Positions 22,116 to 31,587 of a DNA stretch of 64,000 nucleotides are shown piece by piece (within the stretch, counting starts at the first letter, position 1; each line of letters begins with the position of its first letter). Source of the stretch: an uncultured Pseudomonadales bacterium. Its GTDB lineage: Bacteria; Pseudomonadota; Gammaproteobacteria; Pseudomonadales; Azotimanducaceae. Position numbers and translations under genes: made by a program. The notes beneath the pieces are model-generated. The model was not told where the DNA came from and made no database searches. It saw only the letters and a list, made by a program, of their open reading frames with translations. Location of the stretch: contig OY282430.1 in the NCBI GenBank assembly GCA_958296025.1, positions 124,001 through 188,000 on the forward strand, given 5' to 3'.

Positions 22116-22751
22116 GAATGCGTTGCCTTAGTAAAACTGAACCATATGCGGGAACATCCTCAAAAACTTCCCGGTACTCGTTGGCGTTGCCCATTTCTGG
22201 GGGCGCTTTCAGTAAAAATCCGGAAGACAAGGGGACAATCCGCAGGGAAGGCCAAGATGCACTTGGAACCCTCAGAGACTTTACGTTCGGGAGCTGCTGA
22301 TGAAGCTTGATGCACAATGGATCACAGGCTTTGTGGACGGTGAAGGTTGTTTTCACGTTGGCGTTAACGCCAACGCATCAATGACGACCGGATTTCAGGT
22401 TCTGCCTGAATTTACCGTAGTGCAACACAAACGCGATGTGCAGATACTCCATGCATTGAAGGCCTACTTCGGTTGCGGAGTGGTTCGGGTGAACCACGGC
22501 GACCGCATGGCCTATCGTGTGAGAGGCAAGGAGCACTTGCTGGAGCGCATCGTTCCATTTTTCATGAAGCACCCTTTGAAGACTAGGAAGAATGTGGACT
22601 TTCGCAAGTTCCGAAAAATTCTTCTGATGATGGAGAAGGGCGTTCATTTGACTGGTGAGGGCGTGGATGAGATCCGCCAAATCGCTGGGCAAATGAATCG
22701 AGGCGGTTCAAGATAAAGTCCAACTTTTCTGGAAACAGTTAAGAGCAATTG
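22116..22751 (+). mobile_element. Group I intron in 23S rRNA (position equivalent to E. coli 1931)
   Basis: A 636-nt self-splicing-type intron. The exon end CTAAGGT (22109-22115) pairs with the internal guide GCCTTAG (22125-22131), giving a P1 helix with the required U-G pair at the 5' splice site. Core elements are visible in order: P (ATGCGGGAA, 22146-22154), Q (AATCCGCAGG, 22237-22246), R (CTCAGAGACTTTACG, 22270-22284) and S (AAGATAAAGTCC, 22710-22721). The intron ends in the expected terminal G at 22751. The endonuclease gene sits between R and S, that is in the P8 region. Introns with LAGLIDADG genes at this LSU position are known from some bacteria and organelles. Confidence 0.9.
22300..22716 (+). 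CDS. LAGLIDADG homing endonuclease (intron-encoded)
   Basis: A 138-residue single-motif LAGLIDADG endonuclease, expected to act as a homodimer. The motif is WITGFVDGEGCF at residues 7-18, with the catalytic acidic residue in DGEG, followed by a beta-rich segment (FTVVQHKRD, VVRVNH) and the family's terminal KFRKILLMMEKGVHL. It would cut intron-less 23S alleles near the insertion site and so spread the intron. The ATG at 22300 has GGGAG upstream. The TAA stop (22714-22716) lies inside the intron's S element, so coding and catalytic RNA overlap. The frame looks intact. Confidence 0.93.
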   Translation: MKLDAQWITGFVDGEGCFHVGVNANASMTTGFQVLPEFTVVQHKRDVQILHALKAYFGCGVVRVNHGDRMAYRVRGKEHLLERIVPFFMKHPLKTRKNVDFRKFRKILLMMEKGVHLTGEGVDEIRQIAGQMNRGGSR

Positions 22752-22798
<47 letters not shown>

Positions 22799-23204
22799 CG
22801 ATGGCCACACTGTCTCCACCCGGGACTCAGTGAAATTGAAATCGCGGTGAAGATGCCGTGTACCCGCGGCTAGACGGAAAGACCCCGTGAACCTTTACTA
22901 TAGCTTCGCACTGGACTTTGACTTGGTTTGTGTAGGATAGGTGGGAGACTTTGAAGCAGAGGCGCCAGCCTCCGTGGAGTCGTCCTTGAAATACCACCCT
23001 GGCCAATTTGGGGTTCTAACTCAGGCCCATGATCTGGGTCGAGGACAGTGTGTGGTGGGTAGTTTGACTGGGGCGGTCTCCTCCTAAAGAGTAACGGAGG
23101 AGCACGAAGGTACACTCAGCATGGTCGGAAATCATGCAGTGCGTGTAAAGGCGGAAGTGTGCTTGACTGCGAGGCTGACGGGCCGAGCAGGGTCGAAAGA
23201 CGGT

Positions 23205-23280
<76 letters not shown>

Positions 23281-23309
23281 ACCGCCCAAGAGTTCACATC
23301 GACGGCGGT

Positions 23310-23347
<38 letters not shown>

Positions 23348-23354
23348 CGGAGCC

Positions 23355-23387
<33 letters not shown>

Positions 23388-23532
23388 TGGTACGCGAGCT
23401 GGGTTTAGAACGTCGTGAGACAGTTCGGTCCCTATCTGCCGTGGGCGCATGAGATTTGAGAGGAGCTGCTCCTAGTACGAGAGGACCGGAGTGGACGAAC
23501 CTCTGGTGTTCCGGTTGTCACGCCAGTGGCAC

Positions 23533-23589
<57 letters not shown>

Positions 23590-23837
23590 CCCTCAAGATG
23601 AGATCTCACAAATCGCAAGATTTCTGAAGGGCCCTCGAAGACTACGAGGTTGATAGGCAGGGTGTGTAAGCGCTGTGAGGCGTTGAGCTAACCTGTACTA
23701 ATTGCCCGTGCGGCTTGACCATATAATCGAACGCATTCAAGTTCGGATAAGGTCGCGCAATTTGCAAAGACGCATTCGCTCCCGCGTTGTTGGCTGCATG
23801 TCTTCTGAATTTCACCCGCTTCCGGCGGGTGCCGATT

Positions 23838-23955
23838 TTCCTGACGATACTAGCGCGTTGGAACCACCTGATCCCATCCCGAACTCAGCAGTGAAACGGC
23901 GCAGCGCCGATGGTACTATGGGGTCTCCCCATGTGAGAGTAGGTCGTCGTCAGGA
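23838..23955 (+). rRNA. 5S ribosomal RNA
   Basis: About 118 bases. It begins TTCCTGACGA and closes with the complementary TCGTCAGGA, and it contains CCCGAACTCAGCAGTGAAAC and the GGGGTCTCCCCATGTGAGAG hairpin typical of 5S. It is the last gene of the rrn operon, about 115 bases after 23S. Confidence 0.97.
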
Positions 23956-23968
23956 TTTTTCTCCAAAG

Positions 23969-23993
23969 CCCCGCTGTTGGCGGGGTTTTTTTT
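23969..23993 (+). terminator. Rho-independent terminator of rRNA operon
   Basis: A perfect 6-bp stem CCCCGC/GCGGGG with loop TGTTG is followed by eight T residues, starting 13 bases after the end of 5S. Confidence 0.95.
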
Positions 23994-24075
23994 GCGGGTC
24001 GCAAGCCTCACACAGTTTGTCTAAGCAACTCGACAGTAATGCCTCTCTCACCCCTTCTTTACCATAGGGGCATAT

Positions 24076-25134
24076 ATGGGCAGACCGCCCCGTCAGCAAT
24101 CGGCCGCTATGTCTTTGACCAAGCTCAGGCGAAGGGCTATGGTGCGCCAGTCTCTCAGGCCTGAACAACTGCATCGACATCCCCTTGGAGGCAGCGCCTT
24201 GTCTGAACAATTGTCCCACTTGTTGCGCCGAATCGTCCGCGAAGGCGGCATCCCGAAGGATGAATTTGACTTTGGGCAGGCCGCCCCGGAAGAGCTTGGC
24301 TTGGCGGTGAAGGACGGTGCCGTGGGCATGGCTGGGAATGTTGACCTGCTTGATGAAAGCGCCATCCGCAACGCCCTTTCCCCCTCCGCCGACGCTTGGC
24401 TGCGGGAGCTCAAAGTCTTTCTGGCGGTGGACTCCACTAACTCCCGCATGGTGGCGGCGGCCCAATCCGCCCCGGTGGATGGCTGCGTTTGGTTGGCGGA
24501 ACTGCAAACCGCCGGCCGCGGGCGCCGCGGCCGGCGCTGGCTGACGCCCTTCGCTCGGAACATCGCGCTCACCCTAGGCTGCACAGTCAACCAGACGCCC
24601 CCCCAAGTCGGAGGCCTAAGCCTAGCCGTGGGCCTGGCCGTGGCCGGCCTGCTGCAGCGCGAAGGCGTAGCCAGCGCCGTAGTCAAGTGGCCGAACGATG
24701 TTTACATCGGCGACGCCAAGGTCTGCGGCGTCCTCATTGAAGTGGTCATCCGCGCCAGCGCCTGCGACTGCATCATCGGCATCGGCCTAAACTTGGACTT
24801 GCCCGAAAGCGCCCGCACCGGCATCGACCAGAAGGTCACGGACCTAAAATCCCAAGGCATAACCCCCAACCGCAACTTGTTCGCCGCCGCCTTGGTCTCC
24901 GCGGTGGTGGATGCCGCAAACCGCTTTAAGGGAGAAGGCTTCGCCGCAATGCGCCCCGCCTACGACGCGATGCACCTATGCCACGGCAAGCAGGTGCGCA
25001 TCGTCCAAGGCAACCAAACCCACAGCGGCCAAGCGCTGGGCGTTACCGCCACAGGTGCCCTGCGTGTCCGCTGCGACGGCAAAATCACCGAATTCATCGG
25101 CGGCGAAGTCAGCCTTCGCCCCTGCAACCCATAA
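24076..25134 (+). CDS. birA: Biotin-[acetyl-CoA-carboxylase] ligase with atypical N-terminus
   Basis: A 352-residue frame whose residues from about 85 onward are a clear biotin protein ligase. It has the linker VDLLDESAIRNAL, the VDSTNSRM strand, the biotinyl-AMP loop GRGRRGRRW, KWPNDVY, the KVCGVLIE lysine block, GIGLNLDLP and a C-terminal SH3-like domain. It attaches biotin to the acetyl-CoA carboxylase carrier protein. The first 84 residues do not resemble the winged-helix DNA-binding domain of repressor-type BirA, and I recognise nothing in them. ATG 24076 has AGGGG five bases upstream. An alternative internal start is ATG 24328, giving a 268-residue monofunctional enzyme. Confidence 0.88.
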   Translation: MGRPPRQQSAAMSLTKLRRRAMVRQSLRPEQLHRHPLGGSALSEQLSHLLRRIVREGGIPKDEFDFGQAAPEELGLAVKDGAVGMAGNVDLLDESAIRNALSPSADAWLRELKVFLAVDSTNSRMVAAAQSAPVDGCVWLAELQTAGRGRRGRRWLTPFARNIALTLGCTVNQTPPQVGGLSLAVGLAVAGLLQREGVASAVVKWPNDVYIGDAKVCGVLIEVVIRASACDCIIGIGLNLDLPESARTGIDQKVTDLKSQGITPNRNLFAAALVSAVVDAANRFKGEGFAAMRPAYDAMHLCHGKQVRIVQGNQTHSGQALGVTATGALRVRCDGKITEFIGGEVSLRPCNP

Positions 25135-25152
25135 CTTCTGGAGGCGAATGCC

Positions 25153-26166
25153 ATGCCAGAGCAAAAAGACTATCTGCACGCTTGCCTCGAACTGTATTCC
25201 GATCTAACGGAAATCCTATATGGCCGCAGGCAGGACATTAAGAGGATTGAAAATGCAACCGCCAAGGTTCGGTCAAGCCGCCAGCTTACATACGAAGACA
25301 TAGAGAAGATTTTGAACCGCGGCGTCTGGAATGCCGACATGTTCGGCTATTGGCCTAAACGTCAAGAGATCGAGCCAATCCTCAGATCGACGGATTGGGA
25401 TTTCTGGAACCTGCCCAAGAAGGAAAAAAGGGCAGTTGCTGACCTCTATTCGGTGTTTCGACAAATAGAACCCGTCTCCGTGGTTTTAAGGTTCGTGGTG
25501 CCGGAGAAATACGGAATAATAAGCCCTCCTGTAGAAAAGGTTTTAGGCATTAATTCCTTTGGCAGCCATCGCGCTGGCTTGGAAAACCTACCCTTGGAGA
25601 AGTATCTGGCCTACTTGTCTGACCTTCGGTATCTCAAGAACCAAAAGGGCTTTAAACGAGTAGCGGACCTGGACATGGCACTTTGGGTGCTGCAAATGGG
25701 CGTGTTGGAGGAGAGACTAAAAGGCAGTGAGGGCTACGAGGCTCTATACGAGGGTTTCAGGCAGGATGCAAAGCTGCGGGAAATTCGGGTAAGGAACCTA
25801 ACTAGGCGGCTCTTCGACGAATCCGTCATGTCCCGGCTTGAGTTGGCGGAAGCGTTAGTGGCAACCGACGTACGGACGGCCGGCCAGATTGCCGGCATCG
25901 AGTTCGAACGATCCATGAAGCAGTTAGTTGGGGCAATACCGGATGATGTCCTAGGTAAGGTGGTTGATGAATTCTGCCAAGACCATCCCAGTTTAGACAT
26001 CGAGTTTCAGTTGAGTTGCAAAATGGCTGTAAAGACCCGCAACAGAGCGATGCACCCAGGCCGAACCCCGGCTTTGACAAGACAGGAGGTCGAGCGGCTG
26101 ATTGCAGCCGTTAGAGAAGTCGAGCAAATGCTTGAGCGCACTCAAGCACCCAGCCCGGATAGCTAA
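25153..26166 (+). CDS. Hypothetical protein with HEPN-like Rx4H motif at C-terminus
   Basis: A 337-residue, mostly helical protein that I do not recognise as a whole. Near its C-terminus is RNRAMH (residues 296-301), the R-x4-H pattern of HEPN ribonucleases, followed by a helix (TRQEVERLIAAVREVEQML) as in many HEPN and abortive-infection proteins. A GGAGGCG site precedes the ATG. Base composition is visibly poorer in GC than in birA before it, which suggests recent acquisition. It ends by overlapping the convergent thioesterase gene by 4 bases. With the restriction-modification genes nearby it may be a defence toxin, but this is inference from one motif and context. Confidence 0.7.
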   Translation: MPEQKDYLHACLELYSDLTEILYGRRQDIKRIENATAKVRSSRQLTYEDIEKILNRGVWNADMFGYWPKRQEIEPILRSTDWDFWNLPKKEKRAVADLYSVFRQIEPVSVVLRFVVPEKYGIISPPVEKVLGINSFGSHRAGLENLPLEKYLAYLSDLRYLKNQKGFKRVADLDMALWVLQMGVLEERLKGSEGYEALYEGFRQDAKLREIRVRNLTRRLFDESVMSRLELAEALVATDVRTAGQIAGIEFERSMKQLVGAIPDDVLGKVVDEFCQDHPSLDIEFQLSCKMAVKTRNRAMHPGRTPALTRQEVERLIAAVREVEQMLERTQAPSPDS

Positions 26167-26549
26167 ACCGACAGAAAGGTGAATGTCCCCTTGGCGATGC
26201 AATCTTCACCGCAACGCACGTCCGCTTCCAGATGGGCCACCCGATTGCCGAGCTTGATGATTTGGGCGGTCGCCTCCAGCAGTGCGCCGGCCTTGGCTGC
26301 CTTGAGATAGCTGATGTTGGCGTTCAGCGTCACGCCCCGCACACCGGCCGAATTGAGTGCATAGGCGCAGGCGGTGTCGGCCAAGGCGAACGTCAGGCTG
26401 CCGTGGGCGTAGCCGGCCGCGTTCATCATCTTGCCGGCCACCACCGTCCGCAACCGGGCGCGGCCCTCCGCCGCTGAGACAAACTCCATGCCGTAGTGGT
26501 CCAGAATCGCTTGGTCAGCCGCCACGATTTGCCGCACATCCACGCTCAT
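26163..26549 (-). CDS. PaaI-family (hotdog-fold) thioesterase
   Basis: A 128-residue hotdog-fold protein. The active-site region reads NAAGYAHGSLTFALADTACA, matching the N-x-x-G-x-x-H-G-x pattern of PaaI/acyl-CoA thioesterases, and the strand GVRGVTLNANISYLKAAK is conserved. It would hydrolyse acyl-CoA thioesters, probably as a dimer or tetramer in the cytosol. The start is ATG 26549 (MSVDVRQIV); the frame is open further upstream, but that part does not look like the family. It sits between the HEPN-like gene and res without obvious functional linkage. Confidence 0.88.
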   Translation of the reverse strand: MSVDVRQIVAADQAILDHYGMEFVSAAEGRARLRTVVAGKMMNAAGYAHGSLTFALADTACAYALNSAGVRGVTLNANISYLKAAKAGALLEATAQIIKLGNRVAHLEADVRCGEDCIAKGTFTFLSV

Positions 26550-26593
26550 ACGCGCCTCCCTTGCGCTCCATTGTGCCTTGCCGCGGCGGTAGC

Positions 26594-29500
26594 TCAAAGG
26601 TCGCCAAGAATCGCGCCGATGTAGGAACCCTGGTCTTCCCCCCGGAACGCGATATGCCGTTCGGCCATCTCTCCCTTGCCGATGCCCCAGAGCTTTTTCA
26701 TCGTGTGGGAAGGCGTGTTGGAGACGATGAAGGAATTGAGCGACACCCTTGGGTCGCCAAGGCGCTGCTCAATCTCCTTGATGGTCTCAAAGAAACGGAT
26801 TTTCGGATCGTCCGCGCCGATGTTGCGGATGCCCTTAGGGTCCACGAAGGTGACGTTTTGCCGGCCGTCCGCGAGCAGCCACAGGATGAAATCTGGATGG
26901 AAGTTCCCCGCCTCAAAGAAGCCGATGCCTTGCCCCCGGCTTAAGTTGCGCAGCAGGTAAAGCTCTTTGCTGGCCAAGGCGGCGGAGTTGGTCTTGCAAT
27001 AGGCTTTCAGATCTTCGACGAAGAGGCGCTCCCCTCGATTGAGCGGTGTGGGAGAAATTTCCACCACCCCGGATTCCAGAGCAAGCAGCGGTTGGTACAG
27101 ATGCCGATCAAACCAAACGGCGCGGATGCCTTGGAATTGCCATGGTTGCAAGTCGCCCTGTTCGATTGCCGCCTTAAGTTTCAGCAGCTCGTCCACCACG
27201 TCCTGCCGCGATTTCTCGACCTGAATGCGGTAGCCGTATTCGGCGCGTTCCTCGCGCATCCCCAGAAAATTCGGATCGTCCTCGGTTAGAATCTGGTATT
27301 CAAGGTGCGGAAGCTCCCAATCGCGCTTGCGGAAGCTGTAATAACGCTCCGCATACTTTTTGAGCAGCGCAAGCGCAATCTCCTGCCAGAGCCGGACTTT
27401 GCCGAAGGAGTCCAAGGCCAGTTCAGATTCGGGAATCAGCAGGCGGTACCAAGTGCCGTCGGCCAGCAAGTCGCGGATGCCGCCGCGGGACAGGTTCAGG
27501 TTGTGCCATCCTCGCTCGGCCTTGAACCGCTCCAATTCAAAGAACAGCCCATCTAGGTCCAGAAAGGCGATATGCTCAGGTTGCAGACGGGCTTGATTGG
27601 GTTCCGCGCCGAATTCACCCTCATCTGCATCGGTTGGATTCATGGCCTGAATCTTCGGATACCAATTGAGAACCACCTGATTGCTCTGGAGATACTCGGT
27701 TCTCGGCTCATTCTCCGGGTTGGGATGCCGCAAGGTTGGAACCGGCCCCAGTTTGCGGAACGCAGCGCCGGCCTCGGTGCTGACCCCGTTGATGGTCCTC
27801 TTGATGCCGATGGTTTTGAGGGATTGCTTGCCAAGGTTCCTGACGACCGGCAAAAACAGTTCAATCCGCTCGTCGTCCGCCGGCAGCCCTTCCTCCTTAA
27901 GGAAGTCGCGGAACTGCGTCATGTAGTTGGCGCGGATGCCGAACACGTTGAGCGTTTCCAGCAGCTCGATGTGCTCGGGCCGCTTCAGCCCCTCCACGCC
28001 TTCAGCCCTAGCGCTGCGCTTTAGGCTCATCCCATGGCCCTTAAGCCGCACTCCGCGCCCGAAAAGCTGGATGATCTGCGCTCCCTCGCCGCGCCCGATG
28101 TTCATCAGCCCCATGGTGCCCACCCGCCAGCTGTTCCATCCTTCGGTGAACTTTCTGGAGCCGATGAGCAGGTTGACGGTGGAGTGGGACCCGTCGAGAT
28201 GGTCGAAGAGCGAACCTGCAAAAACCCTCTCGGAGACGTTGAACCCTGCCTGTTCGCAGAGCTTGGCGAGCTTGGCGTCATCACCGACGTTGATGACGCC
28301 GAAAGACTGGTTTTCGCCCACCCGCAGCGCCACTTCGCCGGCGGCGCCCTGCAAATTTTCGACGTGCAGGGCACCACCGCCCGGTGCGTTGAACAGCAAA
28401 TCCAGCGTTTCATCGAATAGCTGTTCCGCTGTCAACCCCGTGCCGACCAAGTAGGAGAATCGCTCAGCAAACAAGTTTTCCCCAGTTGCGGTTACAAGCC
28501 CTTGGTGCAGTATCCCTCGAATACGGGCGACGCTTTGGGCGTGATTGGAGATGTATCCCGCTAGGAAGCGCAGTATCTCCACAATGTCCGAAGCATCGCG
28601 TTGGGCCAGCGTGGCGGTCACCCGGCCGCCCACGAAAACCCACAGTGGTCGCTCCAATTTGAAGGGCTGAAACTCCGCCTCGCGCTGGCGGTGCAGTCGT
28701 TGCTGCTGAAAGAAGACCAACAAGCAGGCCGTGAGATAGCTGGCCATCCACTCCCCGCCACCTTCGTCTTCAAGGTTCAGGATTCGATAGTCCTTGCCAA
28801 AACCATCGCCGTGGAACCAGCGGTAGGAGTAGTCGAACAGGGTGCTGCGGGCATAGAGGTCGCTCAGCGCCGAGTCGCCCCGCACCGCTTGGCCGAAGGT
28901 GGCCGAATATTCGAAGGAGAAGCCTTTTTCGCAGAGCGCATTGCGATGGCGCATCCAGACGCCAGCTTCGCCTGCACGGGTGCCCCGGTGCCCTTCATCG
29001 ATCAGGACGAGGTTGTTTCCCTCGAACGCTTCCACGGCGATGGTTTTGTCTCCCATCTCATCCCGGAGCTTGGTAATTTCCAGAATCTCCACCGCCTTCC
29101 CCGGAAGAATCCCCCGGCCTTCCTTGCGGAAGATTTCCGCCTCAATCCCTGCGACCCTGAACTCCCGCAAATGCTGCCGAGACAGCCCTTCGTTTGGCGT
29201 CAGCAGTAGGATGCGGTTGAGATCTTGGCTGCGCCCGTGGGTTTCCAGCAGCTTTCGATACTGAAGAATATGGGCATGCATCAGCAATGTCTTGCCGCTG
29301 CCGGTGGCCATCCACAAGGCCACCTTGTTGAGTTGTGGTGTGGCCGCGGCGGCCTCATCGAACGGCGTCATGCGGTCGGCATCCGCTTTACCTTCGTTGA
29401 AAGCCGCAATTTGCACATTCAGCGCCAATAGCAATGCGTCGGGGTCGCGGAAGTAGCGGTCCAGATAGATCCCGGTAGAGAGCAGGGCGAGGTACTGAAA

Positions 29501-29821
29501 GTACTTCCAGACAATCGGCGGCTCGCCCCGGGTGATGCGCTCTTCATTGAGTTGGAGGGTAACGGCGACGATGGCCTGATCGTGCTCCAAGAGCGTCTCG
29601 TCCGACAAAAGCGGCCGCCGGTCCGCCGGCAGATGCAGGCACAGGGCATGATGGAGGCGATGGACGTTGTTCTCGTCCAGCCCTTCGAGCGCTTCGTCGC
29701 GCAGATGCTCGGCAAGCTGATCGAAACGTTGGACGCCGAACAGGCTGAGAAACCATTGATGCAGCACCAACCGCTGCGAGAAGGGCAGTGGCGGTGTTTT
29801 GCGCCGGCGGTGTGGGCGCAT
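26594..29821 (-). CDS. res: Type III restriction enzyme Res subunit (helicase/nuclease)
   Basis: A 1075-residue superfamily 2 translocase-nuclease. Walker A is ATGSGKT (residues 172-178), the DEAD-type box is IDEGH (274-278), the motif III-like SATF follows, and the C-terminal PD-(D/E)xK nuclease is visible as PDFILW then VDPKG (near 976-997). It should cut unmodified foreign DNA together with Mod. The reading frame stays open for another 175 codons upstream through a tandem repeat array, but the real start is ATG 29821 (MRPHRRRK), which has a strong GAGGAG site four bases away. An annotation starting at 30346 would wrongly include translated repeats. Confidence 0.9.
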   Translation of the reverse strand: MRPHRRRKTPPLPFSQRLVLHQWFLSLFGVQRFDQLAEHLRDEALEGLDENNVHRLHHALCLHLPADRRPLLSDETLLEHDQAIVAVTLQLNEERITRGEPPIVWKYFQYLALLSTGIYLDRYFRDPDALLLALNVQIAAFNEGKADADRMTPFDEAAAATPQLNKVALWMATGSGKTLLMHAHILQYRKLLETHGRSQDLNRILLLTPNEGLSRQHLREFRVAGIEAEIFRKEGRGILPGKAVEILEITKLRDEMGDKTIAVEAFEGNNLVLIDEGHRGTRAGEAGVWMRHRNALCEKGFSFEYSATFGQAVRGDSALSDLYARSTLFDYSYRWFHGDGFGKDYRILNLEDEGGGEWMASYLTACLLVFFQQQRLHRQREAEFQPFKLERPLWVFVGGRVTATLAQRDASDIVEILRFLAGYISNHAQSVARIRGILHQGLVTATGENLFAERFSYLVGTGLTAEQLFDETLDLLFNAPGGGALHVENLQGAAGEVALRVGENQSFGVINVGDDAKLAKLCEQAGFNVSERVFAGSLFDHLDGSHSTVNLLIGSRKFTEGWNSWRVGTMGLMNIGRGEGAQIIQLFGRGVRLKGHGMSLKRSARAEGVEGLKRPEHIELLETLNVFGIRANYMTQFRDFLKEEGLPADDERIELFLPVVRNLGKQSLKTIGIKRTINGVSTEAGAAFRKLGPVPTLRHPNPENEPRTEYLQSNQVVLNWYPKIQAMNPTDADEGEFGAEPNQARLQPEHIAFLDLDGLFFELERFKAERGWHNLNLSRGGIRDLLADGTWYRLLIPESELALDSFGKVRLWQEIALALLKKYAERYYSFRKRDWELPHLEYQILTEDDPNFLGMREERAEYGYRIQVEKSRQDVVDELLKLKAAIEQGDLQPWQFQGIRAVWFDRHLYQPLLALESGVVEISPTPLNRGERLFVEDLKAYCKTNSAALASKELYLLRNLSRGQGIGFFEAGNFHPDFILWLLADGRQNVTFVDPKGIRNIGADDPKIRFFETIKEIEQRLGDPRVSLNSFIVSNTPSHTMKKLWGIGKGEMAERHIAFRGEDQGSYIGAILGDL

Positions 29822-29844
29822 CAAACTCCTCTGTCGAAGCTCTG

Positions 29845-30368
29845 TTTGCCGGCCATGCGTGACCGCCAAGCGGGTTTGCCGGCCATGTTTGGCGGAAAGT
29901 GACCGGCAACGGGGTTTGCCGGCCATGCGTGACCGCCAAATGGGTTTGCCGGCCATGTTTGGCGGAAAGTGACCGGCAACGGGGCTTGCCGGCCATGCGT
30001 GACCGCCAAATGGGTTTGCCGGCCATGTTTGGCGGAAAGTGACCGGCAACGGGGCTTGCCGGCCATGCGTGACCGCCAAGCGGGTTTGCCGGCCATGTTT
30101 GGCGGGAAGTGACCGGCAACGGGGTTTGCCGGCCATGCGTGACCGCCAAGCGGGTTTGCCGGCCATGTTTGGCGGGAAGTGACCGGCAACGGGGTTTGCC
30201 GGCCATGCGTGACCGCCAAGCGGGTTTGTCGGCCATGTTTGGCGGGAAGTGACCGGCAACGGGGTTTGCCGGCCATGCGTGACCGCCAAGTGGGTTTGTC
30301 GGCCATGTTTGGCGGAAAGTGACCGGCAACGGGATTTGCCGGCCACAACTTGCGGAAAGTGGCCGGTA
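29845..30368. repeat. 70-bp tandem repeat array upstream of res
   Basis: Seven head-to-tail copies with an exact 70-base period (29845-30334) plus a degenerate partial copy to about 30368. Each unit is built of two related halves, a 30-base and a 40-base version that both open with TTTGCCGGCCATG on the plus strand. Copies differ at only a few positions (AAGCGGG/AAATGGG, GCGGAAAG/GCGGGAAG). ACCGGCAA and TTGCCGGC flank short loops, so each junction can form a hairpin. There are no unique spacers, so it is not CRISPR. It lies between the start of res and the end of the Fic gene, where the 5' leader of res would be. Confidence 0.97.
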
Positions 30369-30395
30369 GATTGGTGCCAGTGAAAGGGATGACCG

Positions 30396-31511
30396 TCAAA
30401 ATGCCTGCCTGCCCTCGGCGATGTTCAGCAGGTCCGGGAATAAGAGGATGGTTCCCCGGCGGCCGTTCGCGGGCTTGATCACCCGCAGGATTTCATGTTC
30501 GCGCAGCTTGGTCAGAATGCGTCGCGCCGTGCGGCTTGGAATTTTGGCGCTGGATGCAAAGCCGCTGCTGTTGAAGATCGGATGCTCGAATATCCAGTCT
30601 AGGGCATGGATGGCGTATTGGGAGCGGGTAATGCCCGCCACTGGGCCTTTCATGCCTTCGTAGAGATCAAGGATCCCCTTAGCTTTCTCCAAGTTTTCCT
30701 CAGCCTGCGCCCGCACCGCCTCCAGGAAAAATCCGCACCATTCAGTCCAGGCATCGTCCCGGGAGACGGCAAGCAGCCCATCATAATAGGTGTTGCGGCG
30801 GGCCTCGAAATAGGCGCTGATATAGAACATGGGTTGGCTGATGAGGCCGCATTGCCAGAGGAACAGAGGCACCAGCATGCGTCCCAAGCGGCCGTTTCCG
30901 TCCAGAAACGGGTGCAGGGCCTCAAACTCCGCATGCAGAATGGCGAGCTGCACCAGCCGGTCAGGCGCATCTTGGTTCAGGTAGCTCTCCCATGCGCTCA
31001 TGGCCCTAGGGAGCTTGTCCGCTCCGATGGGCACGAAGGTGGCTTGCTCCACGGTGCATCCAGGCGGGCCAATCCAATTGGGGATGCGCCGATAGTCGCC
31101 GGGGGATTTGTTCTCGCCACGCACACCGGAAAGCAGAATCCGGTGCGCCTCGCGGACCACCCGCTGGCAGAGGGGCAGCGTTTCCAGCATCCGCTCTGCC
31201 TCCCGCATTGCGTCGCGATAGTTGAGCACCTCATGGATGTCATCCCGGCGTTGGGGAGATTCCGCCTCTTGCCCGGCCTCGAACTCCAGAACCTCGCTCA
31301 TGGTGGCCTGGGTGCCCTCAATGCGCGAGGAAAGCACCGCCTCCCGCGTCATCAGGGGCGACAGCAGGACTCGGGGATTGGGCACTGCGCCGAGCGCTCC
31401 GTCGTAACGCGCCAGCGCCGCCACCGCGGGGCCGATCAGTGGGATGAGCGCCGGCCAGTGGATGCGCTCCTCGGGGGGAAAGCGCCCTTCGTGGTAGTGG
31501 ATCGTCGCCAT
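30396..31511 (-). CDS. Fic family protein (putative AMP transferase) with C-terminal winged helix
   Basis: A 371-residue Fic protein. The catalytic motif [12 protein letters not shown] (residues 200-211) is complete, including the histidine and both arginines. An N-terminal inhibitory helix SSRIEG (61-66) fits the [S/T]xxxE[G/N] pattern of self-inhibited class II Fic proteins. The C-terminus ([20 protein letters not shown]) looks like a winged helix-turn-helix. Such proteins attach AMP to target proteins. I chose ATG 31511 for the AAAGGA site ahead of it. It sits between mod (77 bases upstream) and res on the same strand, so it is probably transcribed with the restriction system. Confidence 0.93.
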   Translation of the reverse strand: MATIHYHEGRFPPEERIHWPALIPLIGPAVAALARYDGALGAVPNPRVLLSPLMTREAVLSSRIEGTQATMSEVLEFEAGQEAESPQRRDDIHEVLNYRDAMREAERMLETLPLCQRVVREAHRILLSGVRGENKSPGDYRRIPNWIGPPGCTVEQATFVPIGADKLPRAMSAWESYLNQDAPDRLVQLAILHAEFEALHPFLDGNGRLGRMLVPLFLWQCGLISQPMFYISAYFEARRNTYYDGLLAVSRDDAWTEWCGFFLEAVRAQAEENLEKAKGILDLYEGMKGPVAGITRSQYAIHALDWIFEHPIFNSSGFASSAKIPSRTARRILTKLREHEILRVIKPANGRRGTILLFPDLLNIAEGRQAF

Positions 31512-31587
31512 CAATCCTTTCCTTGCCACCTGGCGTCTGGATTATGCACCCATCCCGTAGGGAATATGTTGCATTGGGCCACCTGCA

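Noticed and set aside
29822-30346. N-terminal 175-codon extension of res
   Set aside because: It only translates the tandem repeats; a strong ribosome binding site and family-like start exist at 29821.
29845-30368. 70-bp repeats as a CRISPR array
   Set aside because: Units are directly adjacent with no unique spacers, and no cas genes are nearby.
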